Shown here piece by piece: positions 56,668 to 64,000 of a stretch of 64,000 nt of DNA. Within the stretch, counting starts at the first letter, position 1. Each line of letters starts with the position of its first letter. The translations under genes and the position numbers were made by a program. The stretch is taken from the NCBI GenBank assembly GCA_965237505.1, contig CBDEFR010000009.1:248001-312000 (forward strand), in the 5' to 3' direction. The stretch comes from NVTR01 sp965237505. Its GTDB lineage: Bacteria > Pseudomonadota > Alphaproteobacteria > Rhodobacterales > Rhodobacteraceae. The notes beneath the pieces are model-generated. The model saw nothing but the letters and a program-made list of their open reading frames with translations, searched no databases and was not told where the DNA came from.

Positions 56668-56790
56668 CGTTTCACGGTGTCGGACTTTCGTTTTACATCG
56701 AAAGCCGACCCGGTGATCGTTTCAAATATCATGAAACGATATCTTGACACCTTGGAAAATACCATATATTATAATAAGATAATCGTTTCA
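56668..56790. promoter_or_regulatory. Fic-gene promoter with four CGTTTCA operator half-sites
   Basis: ATCGTTTCA (56716-56724) and its exact inverse TGAAACGAT (56732-56740) form a 9-bp-arm palindrome with seven bases between. Further half-sites are CGTTTCA at 56668 and ATCGTTTCA at 56782-56790. The promoter TTGACA (56744-56749) with TATTAT (56767-56772) at 17-bp spacing lies between the palindrome and the last half-site. A winged-helix protein binding here would block it. A separate hairpin TCGGACTTTCG...CGAAAGCCGA lies at about 56680-56708. Confidence 0.75.
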
Positions 56791-56810
56791 CACTCAGGAT
56801 AGATCATTTC

Positions 56811-58097
56811 ATGGCACTGTCCGGCCAGGATATTCTCGATTACATCGCCGCCCATCCCGGCGCGCGGCGGGAAGATATAAGGCGGCATACCGCCCCGGAT
56901 GCCAGCAGCCCGACGGTCTGGCGTGCCCTCAAGCGGCTGGTGGGAGAGAACAAGCTGGAGGTCTCCGGCAAGGGCCGCGCCACCGGCTACAGCCTGGCCG
57001 GCGCTGCGGTGGTCCGCGCCCATCTCGCCAACCCCTATAACCGACGCAAGCCGACGAACTACAACAAGGACTTCATCGACCGCTACGTGCCGGGCAGGAG
57101 CTTCTACCTCAGCACCGCCGACAAGCAGCGCCTTCGGGACGCCGACACGCCCAACATGCCGCCCCTGCCGGCGGGCACGTATGCCCAGCGCGTCCTCGAA
57201 CGGCTTCTCGTCGATCTGTCCTGGGCGTCATCGCGGATGGAAGGCAACACCTATTCAATCCTTGAAACCGAGCGGCTCATCCGGTTCGGCGAAGAGGCCT
57301 CCGGCAAGGACCGCAAGGAAGCGGTCATGATCCTCAATCACAAGGAGGCGATCCAGTACGTCGTGGACAATCTGGACGCCATCACGATCAGCCGACCCGA
57401 TCTCACCAACATTCATGCTCTGCTTGCGGACGGCCTTCTTGCCGACCCCGCCATGGCCGGCCGGCTGCGCCGCATGCCCGTCGGCATAACCCACTCAAGC
57501 TACAGGCCGCTCGGCGACCAGTTCGAAATCGAGGAAGAATTTACCATCCTCATCGAAAAAGCGGCCGCCATAACCGATCCGTTCGAGCAGTCCTTCTTCT
57601 TGCTCGTTCACATCCCTTATTTGCAGGCCTTCGATGACATCAACAAGAGAACCTCGCGGGTCGCCTCCAACATCCCGCTCCTGAAGGCCGATCTTGCCCC
57701 GATGTCGTTTCTGACCATGGATGACGGCGATTACATCGACGGGTTGATCGGGATATACGAGCTGAACAACGTTGCCCTGCTGCGCGACGACTATATGGAC
57801 GCCTATGTGGCCTCGGCAGAGAACTATCGCGTCCTGCGTGCCGAGCTTGAAACGCCCGACAAGGCCGCGCTCGTCTACCGCGAATTTGTGCGTGAGGCCG
57901 TGCGACGCAGCGTGCTCGATTGGAAAGCGTTCGATCCCGCGCTGATTACGGCCATGGCCGACGAGGCCGGTATTCCCGAGGAGGATCGCACGCAGGTGGT
58001 CAATTACATCGGGCGGGAATTTCGCGGGCTGCACGAAGGCAATGTCATACGCTACCGTTTACGGCCGGCCGACCTGGAGGCCATCGGCCGAAAATAG
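56811..58097 (+). CDS. Fic-fold protein with N-terminal winged helix, degenerate active site
   Basis: 428 residues. Residues 1-65 form a winged helix (LDYIAAHPGARREDIRRHTAPDASSPTVWRALKRLV). The Fic domain has the inhibitory-type motif SSRMEG (140-145), but its core reads QAFDDINKRTSR (272-283) in place of HPFxDGNGRxxR: the catalytic His is Gln272 and the phosphate-loop Gly is Ile277. AMP transfer by the usual mechanism is therefore unlikely. With its own operator palindromes it is probably an autoregulated transcription factor or sensor. The long C-terminal part after residue 300 is helical and uncharacterised. Sequence around it is AT-rich and foreign-looking. Confidence 0.88.
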   Translation: MALSGQDILDYIAAHPGARREDIRRHTAPDASSPTVWRALKRLVGENKLEVSGKGRATGYSLAGAAVVRAHLANPYNRRKPTNYNKDFIDRYVPGRSFYLSTADKQRLRDADTPNMPPLPAGTYAQRVLERLLVDLSWASSRMEGNTYSILETERLIRFGEEASGKDRKEAVMILNHKEAIQYVVDNLDAITISRPDLTNIHALLADGLLADPAMAGRLRRMPVGITHSSYRPLGDQFEIEEEFTILIEKAAAITDPFEQSFFLLVHIPYLQAFDDINKRTSRVASNIPLLKADLAPMSFLTMDDGDYIDGLIGIYELNNVALLRDDYMDAYVASAENYRVLRAELETPDKAALVYREFVREAVRRSVLDWKAFDPALITAMADEAGIPEEDRTQVVNYIGREFRGLHEGNVIRYRLRPADLEAIGRK

Positions 58098-58377
58098 GCG
58101 GGGAAGGGGGCGCGATAGGCCTGAACAAGATAATCTCGATCAAGAATACGGGCCGCTTTCATAACTGCTTGGCGTCCGGCGATATGCCACCATCGCATAG
58201 ATCCTGAAATTTTCCACCTCGTAAGCATATGGCGGGTTCTGGACGCTGTTTGACCGCCACCGATCCCTATGCCCACGCTTGGAAAAGGCCGTACTGATAT
58301 CGGTGGTTGCGTGCCCCCGCAACCAGCGTTATCGAACCGCCCGTAGTTTTGCTGCGGGCGTTCGTCGTTTGCGACTG
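58098..58377. other. Noncoding stretch after the Fic gene
   Basis: 280 bp without a recognisable gene. A hairpin-like CCGCCCGTAGTTTTGCTGCGGGCG lies at about 58339-58362 and could serve as a terminator for the Fic gene. Confidence 0.4.
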
Positions 58378-58419
58378 AGCCACTCCTCAAACATTGGACA
58401 GGTTTTGGTGTGACTTAAG
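58378..58419 (-). mobile_element. IS3 relic, left end
   Basis: TGAGCCACTCCTCAAACATTGG and following bases match the left end of the IS3 at 11669 (TGAGCCACTCCCCAATCATTGG). The match stops at CTTAAG (58414-58419) and resumes with the next IS3 bases at 61291, so a 2.9-kb insertion splits the relic. Confidence 0.75.
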
Positions 58420-58559
58420 GGGAATTTTGCAGGTCCGCTCCGGGCTCGATGCCGTCGTTCGACGCCGGATGATCCAGAGGCCGCTTCTAAAAGTCGAACG
58501 TCCGAGTTTTGCCCTAACCATCTGCTTCTAGGGAAACGCTGTTAGCCACTATGTATCTC

Positions 58560-58656
58560 GACCAGATCGCTTGACGTCCTCGGCCGGATCGCCGATCACA
58601 AGATCACGCGCTTGGATGAACTGATGCCTTGGTGCTACGCTGCAGAAGCAGCGTAG
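58560..58656 (+). pseudogene. IS66 TnpC C-terminal relic
   Basis: In frame, DVLGRIADHKITRLDELMPWCYAAEAA ends at a stop; the intact IS66 at 43.0 kb ends RVADHKINRLDELMPWNYSPEV. Sequence upstream (58420-58560) shows only broken traces. It is a fragment of a different IS66. Confidence 0.75.
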
Positions 58657-58750
58657 CAAGGACCACCGATCCATCGCCAGAGCGCCTTCACCAGGCGGCA
58701 GCGCGGCATCGACGGCGCTTTCCAAATACCCAGTTTCAATCCAGTTAGGC

Positions 58751-59449
58751 CTAGTCGGCAGCGAAGCAGTAGAAACGGCCGGCGCCGCCGGTCCGCACTA
58801 GTCCTTCGACATTGCAGCCGCCGCGGGTCGAATGCACCGAATTCCATGAGGTGTTGCCGCCGCCAGTGCGGTCGTGATGGCCGACCCAGCCACGGGCATC
58901 CTCGGAATCGCTGGTCCAGTTCTGGCAGCTACGGTCCTCGCCGGCCGGCCAAGCCCTGCCGAAACTGTCCGATCCGGTCAGGATGTCATGCTGGTTGCGG
59001 GTACCTTCCGGGCGCAGCCTGGCGTCGCGCCCAATTACGGGCTCACCGGTCTCGGTCAGCGCGCTGAGGTAAGTCACGTTGTTGCGGTCGCGCTCGAAAT
59101 CGCCGTGCAGATCGTAGACGCTTTTGGCGATCAGCTCGCCCTTGAAATTGTGCCAGGGACCGCTGCCGATGCGGTCACGCGCACTGATCGCCGGCGCGTC
59201 CTCGGTGGCCTGGGTGCTCAGATAGGCACGCCAGACCCGGTCGCCAGCACCGGCAGCCGCCGCCAGATTCTGGCAGATCGCGTCGGCTCCTTCCAGCCCG
59301 CCGAGGTTGCCGCTGCCGGGCACCGTGCCAGTGATGAAGAAAGTCATCGGCTCCGGCGGGGTGGTGTTGTCAGCAGCTTGCTGCGCTGAAGCCGGCAGTC
59401 CGGCAAGGCAACTGAGGGCTAGCAGTGAAACAAGACATCTTCTCAACAT
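58751..59449 (-). CDS. Secreted lectin-like (endostatin/DUF1554-type fold) protein
   Basis: 232 residues. Signal peptide MLRRCLVSLLALSCLAGLPASA, mature protein from about residue 23. The motif ITGTVPGSGNLGGLEGADAICQNLAAAAGAGDRVWRAYLST and later CQNWTSDSEDARGWVGHHDR, SWNSVHSTRGGCNVEGLVRTGGAGRFYCFAAD, with paired cysteines, fit the C-type-lectin-like fold of DUF1554 and related exported proteins. The ligand is unknown. It is bracketed by an IS66 relic and an IS1380, which suggests it arrived with them. Confidence 0.72.
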   Translation of the reverse strand: MLRRCLVSLLALSCLAGLPASAQQAADNTTPPEPMTFFITGTVPGSGNLGGLEGADAICQNLAAAAGAGDRVWRAYLSTQATEDAPAISARDRIGSGPWHNFKGELIAKSVYDLHGDFERDRNNVTYLSALTETGEPVIGRDARLRPEGTRNQHDILTGSDSFGRAWPAGEDRSCQNWTSDSEDARGWVGHHDRTGGGNTSWNSVHSTRGGCNVEGLVRTGGAGRFYCFAAD

Positions 59450-59630
59450 CGTTTTAGTCTCCCTGGTGAGTGGTGGGATCGTATCGACTGGATGAACCGA
59501 TACGCCACAAGTGGAGTGATGGTCGCGGCAGACTGAGCGAAGTCTGGGTTCGGATCAAGCCTCCCGTGCAAGGTGAGCCGCGATTTAAAGGTTTAGATGG
59601 GGTTGCCGGACGCACACCTCTTAGCTGATA

Positions 59631-61284
59631 TTCCCCAAGTAGCTTGGGCTTTGAGGTAATTTAGCCGCGTTTGGCTGTTTTCGCAAGGTTGTCGCTGGTT
59701 GCCTTGGTCAGTCGAGCGTGACTTTGATGTTTTGGTCTGTGTTCTGGGCCTCTGTACCTGTTTTTTGCCCCTGTCGCGCCGTATCGTCGATTTCTGGACA
59801 CATCTACTTTGCCGCTTTTGTTGAGGTATTGCGGCGATGGCGCTCATGCGGGACATGGAGGTGCGCGTAGGCGCTGAATGGCTTTGAGGATGCCCTGGAA
59901 AAGGGAGCCACTGATAGCAACCTCAGCCAGTTGGAAGGTGATGGCACGGGCGTGTCGAACAACTCTTGCGCCGGTTTTGATAAGCCGGGTCTGCAAACTG
60001 GTGAGTGACCAGTCGGCCACCTCCTCGGGCAGTTCTACGCCCTGCAAGAAGATGCCAAGGTTATAGGCCAGTGCGTGAAGCTGAAGCCGCACCTCGTTGT
60101 TGGCAAAGCGTTTGCAGGACAGTCGCGTCCAGGTGATGGCCTGCTTGCCCTCCTTGATGTGTTGCTCTGCCGTGCCCCGCTGGTTGTAGAAGCGGACAAC
60201 CTCCTCCGGCTCCATCGGCAGGTTGGTCACGATGAAACCCAAACGGGGAAACAACTCGTCCGGATGCCACTCGATTTTGGCGACCACCCGGCGCGGCTTA
60301 TCCCAGCTTTGGGCCTGATACTCGAACTCTTCATAGAAGCGTTTGACCTTGGTCTTTGACGGTCGCCCCACTGGGCGGGTGAGACGATGCGCGATGCGAC
60401 TTTCCAACACAGCGTTCTTCTTCAGGCGGACAGCATAATAATATTCCGCCGCTTCAAGGTCTTTGTACAGCTCCGGGATGGCAAAGGCGGCATCCGCCCT
60501 AAAGAACCGCATCAGGTCTCGCTTTGCATAGCGGGCGATGACGGGAGCCAGAAGCGCTTTCCATCCATCGGCACTATGGACGTTGCCATGGCGCAGGACG
60601 CTGCGCTCCAGATGACCAAACTGGTTGAAGATGAAGAGCGGATGATAACACATGCAGCCGAAGTGCCCGTTCCATGCTGTTCCTTCCTGTGCCCCGTGGG
60701 TCGGGCTGACAGAACTGTCCATGTCCAGTGTGATGTACTTCAGCCCTTTGCGGTCATGCACCGCGTCAATCCACTGTCCCGACAGATCAGAAAGTGCCGC
60801 GCGATTATCATTCACTGCCAGAACCTCAGTCTCAAACCGCCCCATCTGGCTCGCGGATGCTGCCTGTTCATCAACAGCCCGTCCGCCCACAATCTGGCGC
60901 ATCACCGGATCGAGCGCTAAACGCTCCGCGTCATTGACGTCCTCGTAGCCAGCAAGGCGACCAAAGACAGACTGACGCAAAAGCCCGACAAGGGTGTGAA
61001 CGCAATTGCGGCCCTTGCGCACGTCCTTGAGAAGACCGCCAGCCATATCGTGCAGGCTGAGCACTTCATCCAATTCCCGATACAGCAGCAACCCGCCGTC
61101 AGAACTGATCTTGGAACCGTGGAACTCAAGCCGTACCCGACGGTCAAAACCCAGTCTGACACCACCTGATTTGCCCGCACCCTCTGGGTGATCCATGATC
61201 TACAACCTTCCGCCACATTAACCTGCTGTAATATAACACAAATACGGGCTTGAATGAAAACAAATCCGTCAGCTACTTGGGGAA
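59631..61284 (-). mobile_element. IS1380-family element
   Basis: About 1654 bp with termini TTCCCCAAGTAGCT and AGCTACTTGGGGAA. One transposase gene on the minus strand. No clear short target duplication is seen; the right end lies six bases from CTTAAG, which also occurs at 58414. Confidence 0.88.
59844..61196 (-). CDS. IS1380-family transposase
   Basis: 450 residues. Typical IS1380 segments: LEFHGSKISSDGGLLLYRELDEVLSL, YITLDMDSSVSPTHGAQEGTAWNGHFGCMCYHPLFIFNQFGHLERSVLRHGNVHSADGW, FFRADAAFAIPELY, and YNQRGTAEQHIKEGKQAITWTRLSCKRF with the catalytic Glu. The frame is intact. Confidence 0.94.
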   Translation of the reverse strand: MDHPEGAGKSGGVRLGFDRRVRLEFHGSKISSDGGLLLYRELDEVLSLHDMAGGLLKDVRKGRNCVHTLVGLLRQSVFGRLAGYEDVNDAERLALDPVMRQIVGGRAVDEQAASASQMGRFETEVLAVNDNRAALSDLSGQWIDAVHDRKGLKYITLDMDSSVSPTHGAQEGTAWNGHFGCMCYHPLFIFNQFGHLERSVLRHGNVHSADGWKALLAPVIARYAKRDLMRFFRADAAFAIPELYKDLEAAEYYYAVRLKKNAVLESRIAHRLTRPVGRPSKTKVKRFYEEFEYQAQSWDKPRRVVAKIEWHPDELFPRLGFIVTNLPMEPEEVVRFYNQRGTAEQHIKEGKQAITWTRLSCKRFANNEVRLQLHALAYNLGIFLQGVELPEEVADWSLTSLQTRLIKTGARVVRHARAITFQLAEVAISGSLFQGILKAIQRLRAPPCPA

Positions 61285-61290
61285 TGCGGG

Positions 61291-61440
61291 CTTAAGCTAC
61301 TATTTGCATCTCCCGATCGGATTGGGTTGTTTCATTTCTCTGCCGCAAGACCACAGCCGGGGGCTTGCCGCCAAGAGCGGAGTGTGGGCGCGTCTGGTTG
61401 TCGAAGTCGGCTCGAGCCACCGGTTCAGTTTTCCCGCGCC
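61291..61440 (-). mobile_element. IS3 relic, internal part (OrfB C-terminus)
   Basis: On the minus strand the end of OrfB reads NQTRPHSALGGKPPAVVLRQRNETTQSDREMQIVA, matching KRPHSALGGKPPAVVYWQTNETNNPDQQMQKVA of the IS3 at 11.7 kb. The relic ends near 61440; the rest of the element is lost. The sequence to 61544 is the leader of the TRAP operon. Confidence 0.8.
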
Positions 61441-61544
61441 ACCTCCGGAATTCAACTGGATTTGAAAAACAAATAGGTAATTTGCTGTGCATTTGTTAAA
61501 ACGAACCACAATTTTCTGAAAATGGACAATAGAGGAGATGAAAA

Positions 61545-62654
61545 ATGTCTGGAAAATTGAGCCGTAGAATATTTCTCAGGGGAAGCGCGATAGCTGCTGC
61601 GGCCGCAGGAACCGCAGGAACTTTAGCCACGCCTGCGCTCGCACAAGCCGAACCTATCGTTTTGAAAATGCAGGCGGCCTGGGGCGGCGGGATATTCCTT
61701 GAAGACGCCCAACACTATGTCGATCGGGTAAATGCGATGGCAGGTAACGCTCTTCGTATCGATCTTTTGCCTGTCGGTTCCGTTGTGAAAACCAGCCAGA
61801 TGCAGGACGCAGTTCACCGTGGCGTTCTGGACGCGGCTCATTACGTGACCGCCTACTGGTATGGCAAGTCGCCGGTGGCGTCCCTGTTCGGGACCGGCCC
61901 GTGCTTTGGCTGGTCGGCGCAGGAAATGCTTGGCTGGGTACACTATGGCGGCGGCAAGGCGCTGTTTGACGAACTGATGGCAAATCTGGGTCTGAACGTG
62001 GTTTCGTTCTTCAACAGCCCGATGCCTGCTCAGCCACTGGGGTGGTTCAAGGAGGAGATCAAGGATAGCTCGCAGATGGTGGGCCTCAAGTACCGGACCG
62101 TTGGTCTGGCGGCCGACGTGCTGCTTGAAATGGGCATGTCGGTGGTTCAGCTTCCTGGAGGCGAAATTCAGCCGGCGATGAAATCCGGCCTGATCGACGC
62201 GGCCGAGTTCAACAACCCGACGTCCGACCGTGACTTCGGGATGCAGGACGTGTCCAAGCACTATCACTTGGCCAGCTACCACCAATCCCAGGAATGCTTC
62301 GAGGTGACCTTCAACAAGGACAAGTTCAATGCTCTGCCGGATGAGCTGAAGGCGATCCTGGAATATGCCTCCGAAGCCGAGAACTCCAACTTCTACTGGT
62401 ACAGCACCAAGCGCTATGCCGAAGATCTTGTGACGCTTCGCGATAAGCTAGGGGTGAATATCTATCGGACACCGGACTCGATTATGGCGGAACAACTCAC
62501 TGCCTGGGACATAGTGCTCGACCGGCTTATGAATGAAGACCCGTTCTTTGCCAGGGTCGTCGAGTCTCAAAAGACCTATGCGAAAGATGTGATGAACTAT
62601 CTGAACCTCAACGCGCCTGACTACAAACTGGCCTACGACCACTACTTTGGCTGA
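61545..62654 (+). CDS. dctP: TRAP transporter substrate-binding protein (DctP family)
   Basis: 369 residues. A Tat signal (SRRIFLRGSAIAAAAAGTAG) is followed by the DctP fold: LKMQAAWGGGIFLEDAQHYVDRVNAMAGNALRIDLLPVGSVV, the Arg-containing LKYRTVGLAADVLLEMG, and GEIQPAMKSGLIDAAEFNNP. It resembles TakP/mannitol-type receptors, which bind organic acids or sugars. GAGGAG lies before the ATG. It is first in a dctPQM operon read off the window. The ligand is not fixed by sequence. Confidence 0.93.
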   Translation: MSGKLSRRIFLRGSAIAAAAAGTAGTLATPALAQAEPIVLKMQAAWGGGIFLEDAQHYVDRVNAMAGNALRIDLLPVGSVVKTSQMQDAVHRGVLDAAHYVTAYWYGKSPVASLFGTGPCFGWSAQEMLGWVHYGGGKALFDELMANLGLNVVSFFNSPMPAQPLGWFKEEIKDSSQMVGLKYRTVGLAADVLLEMGMSVVQLPGGEIQPAMKSGLIDAAEFNNPTSDRDFGMQDVSKHYHLASYHQSQECFEVTFNKDKFNALPDELKAILEYASEAENSNFYWYSTKRYAEDLVTLRDKLGVNIYRTPDSIMAEQLTAWDIVLDRLMNEDPFFARVVESQKTYAKDVMNYLNLNAPDYKLAYDHYFG

Positions 62655-62734
62655 ACGAGGTTAAATCACGTTTCAAATCCCGGGGGCCGTTCGCCGGCCC
62701 CCGGATGCTATTATACCTTGAAGTGGAGACAAAC

Positions 62735-63307
62735 GTGGAAAGGTTCGTTCACTCGATTGAGGGTCTGAGCATCTGGGTCGGGCGCGCTTTTGGCTGGTGT
62801 ATCATGATTCTGACGTTGTCCGTCACCTATGAAGTTTTTGTCCGTTATGTCCTGAACGCCCCGACCGTGTGGGTCTTTGACATGATGGTCCAGATGTACG
62901 GAGCATTGTTCCTGATGGCCGGTGCGTACGCGCTTGCCCAAGACACCCACGTCCGCGGCGATGTGCTTTACCGTCTGTTCCCGGTGCGCTGGCAGGCTCG
63001 CGTAGATTTCGTGCTTTATCTGTTGTTCTTTTTCCCCGGCATGCTGGCCTTGTTCTGGTACGGCTGGGAAATTGCCTCGGACAGCTGGCGTTATAAGGAA
63101 GTGAGCTGGAACAGCCCGGCGCGCATCCAGATCTACTATTTCAAATCGCTGATCCCGATCGCCGGCGGCTTGCTGATGCTGCAGGGTCTGGCGGAACTTG
63201 CACGCTGCTGGCATGCAATGAAGACTGGCGTCTGGATGGAACGTCTCAAAGACGTGAAGGACACCGAAGACATGCTGGGCCATGAGCCCGAATTCACCGA
63301 ATCCTGA
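62735..63307 (+). CDS. dctQ: TRAP transporter small permease (DctQ family)
   Basis: 190 residues from GTG 62735, with GGAG six bases upstream; a start at 62705 would add a non-conserved leader. Four membrane helices and the family segment YVLNAPTVWVFDMMVQMYGALFLMAGAYALAQDTHVRGDVLY. It joins DctP and DctM in sodium-dependent uptake. 80 bases after dctP. Confidence 0.93.
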   Translation: MERFVHSIEGLSIWVGRAFGWCIMILTLSVTYEVFVRYVLNAPTVWVFDMMVQMYGALFLMAGAYALAQDTHVRGDVLYRLFPVRWQARVDFVLYLLFFFPGMLALFWYGWEIASDSWRYKEVSWNSPARIQIYYFKSLIPIAGGLLMLQGLAELARCWHAMKTGVWMERLKDVKDTEDMLGHEPEFTES

Positions 63308-63345
63308 GCTGACCGGACCGCGAAGGTTCCGACAGAGGGAATATC

Positions 63346-64000
63346 ATGACGGACCCGCAAGTCGCCATTCTGATGCTGTTTCTTTTTATCGGGCTGGTCA
63401 TGCTGGGCTTTCCGATTGCCTTTACGCTTTTGGCGATGGGAATTGGATTTGGCTATTACGCATATTTCCAGGGCGGCATCGAGACGATTGGGGACGTGTT
63501 CACCAACAATATATTCTATTTGCTGAACCAAAACACCTATTCCGTGATGGAAAACGATACATTGGTGGCGATACCGCTATTCCTGTTCATGGGCTATGTG
63601 GTGGCGCGCGCCAACATTGTTGACCGGCTGTTTTATTCGCTGCAGATGGCCGCGCATAATCTTCCCGGTTCGATGGCGATCGCGGCGCTGATTACTTGTG
63701 CCGTGTTTTCGACGGCAACCGGGATCGTCGGGGCCGTGGTCACGCTGATGGGCCTGCTGGCGTATCCGGCGATGGCGAACGCAAATTACGACAAGAAGTT
63801 TGCTGCCGGGGTAATATGCGCCGGCGGAACATTGGGCATTCTGATACCGCCGTCGATCATGCTGATCGTCTATGCCGCGATCGCAGAGCTATCGCCATTG
63901 CGGCTGTATGCCGCGGCCGTGTTCCCCGGCCTGATCCTAGCAGGTTTCTACATTGTCTATGTGCTGATTCGGGTATTATTGAACCCGTCGATCGCGCCGA
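63346..64000 (+). CDS. dctM: TRAP transporter large permease (DctM family), 3' end off the window
   Basis: 218 residues are visible: MTDPQVAILMLFLFIGLVMLGFPIAFTLLAMGIGFGYYAYFQGG, IPLFLFMGYVVARANIVDRLFYSLQMAAHNLPGSMAIAALITCAVFSTATGIVGAVVTLMGLLAYPAM, AAGVICAGGTLGILIPPSIMLIVYA. Typical DctM proteins are about 430-440 residues with 12 helices, so roughly half is present. AGAGGGAATATC precedes the ATG. Frame is open to the edge. Confidence 0.93.
   Translation, partial: MTDPQVAILMLFLFIGLVMLGFPIAFTLLAMGIGFGYYAYFQGGIETIGDVFTNNIFYLLNQNTYSVMENDTLVAIPLFLFMGYVVARANIVDRLFYSLQMAAHNLPGSMAIAALITCAVFSTATGIVGAVVTLMGLLAYPAMANANYDKKFAAGVICAGGTLGILIPPSIMLIVYAAIAELSPLRLYAAAVFPGLILAGFYIVYVLIRVLLNPSIAP

Noticed and set aside
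59593..59856. Small basic protein of 87 residues on the minus strand
   Set aside because: It lies across the IS1380 terminus and noncoding tail, with no ribosome site or recognisable pattern.

Overview
The window reads as a chromosomal segment of an alphaproteobacterium, most likely a roseobacter-type Rhodobacterales. The evidence is single-domain xylG with xylFH/xylAB, a DUF1013/TrcR regulator, an NDUFS4-type complex I subunit, COQ9 beside rpsU, an Lrp/ald pair, comDE-type sulfopyruvate decarboxylase and a TRAP transporter. This assignment is inference from gene content; no rRNA or phylogenetic marker was compared.

Layout. 1-2.1 kb: CoxE- and CoxD-like genes (minus). 2.3-5.2 kb: an MBL-fold hydrolase broken by an IS4-family element, with a divergent TetR regulator. 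5.2-9.0 kb: an FG-GAP/ASPIC-UnbV secreted protein broken by an IS5 element that itself carries an IS3 element. 9.0-15.9 kb: D-xylose locus with a ROK regulator broken by a small MITE, an IS630 and a second IS3 that have removed the front of xylF, then xylH and xylG. 16.0-19.8 kb: three-subunit molybdenum hydroxylase (CoxM/S/L-like) plus a MoaD-like protein. 19.9-22.7 kb: xylA and xylB. 22.8-25.4 kb: comE/comD-like, tRNA-Arg(TCT), an SDR and NDUFS4. 25.8-28.4 kb: uvrB and a truncated DUF4238 gene. 28.4-33.5 kb: IS4(IS630)/IS21 pile-up and a palindrome-rich noncoding island. 33.6-40.4 kb: a mostly intact housekeeping block (TrcR, RelBE-type toxin-antitoxin, pirin, quinone oxidoreductase, COQ9, rpsU, Lrp) with a frameshifted alanine dehydrogenase. 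40.5-56.6 kb: almost entirely mobile DNA (IS66, a cargo-bearing IS1595 relative containing IS4, ISAs1, an ISNCY/IS481-like element and IS5, then IS4 with IS21 inside, then ISKra4), with a TraG/VirD4 fragment. 56.8-58.1 kb: a Fic-fold regulator. 58.4-61.5 kb: an old IS3 relic split by a lectin-like gene and an IS1380. 61.5 kb to the end: a DctPQM-type TRAP transporter.

About half the window is insertion sequence from at least ten families, nested up to three deep, and about a dozen genes or transposases are broken by insertion, frameshift or nonsense mutation. This suggests recent IS expansion and relaxed selection, as in a lineage that changed lifestyle or became host-associated. Xylose catabolic enzymes (xylA, xylB) and permease/ATPase genes remain, but the binding protein and regulator are damaged.

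The most unusual items are: a roughly 2.2 kb IS1595-type element (7.2 kb with later insertions) carrying a coiled-coil/winged-helix protein and a run of four strong hairpins; a 271/272-bp MITE derived from a different IS1595-family element that keeps the first 30 transposase codons; a cloverleaf-like three-hairpin insertion in frame inside an IS66 transposase; a Fic-fold protein whose catalytic histidine is glutamine, fused to an N-terminal winged helix and preceded by four CGTTTCA half-sites; and an xyl-linked molybdenum hydroxylase of unknown substrate.
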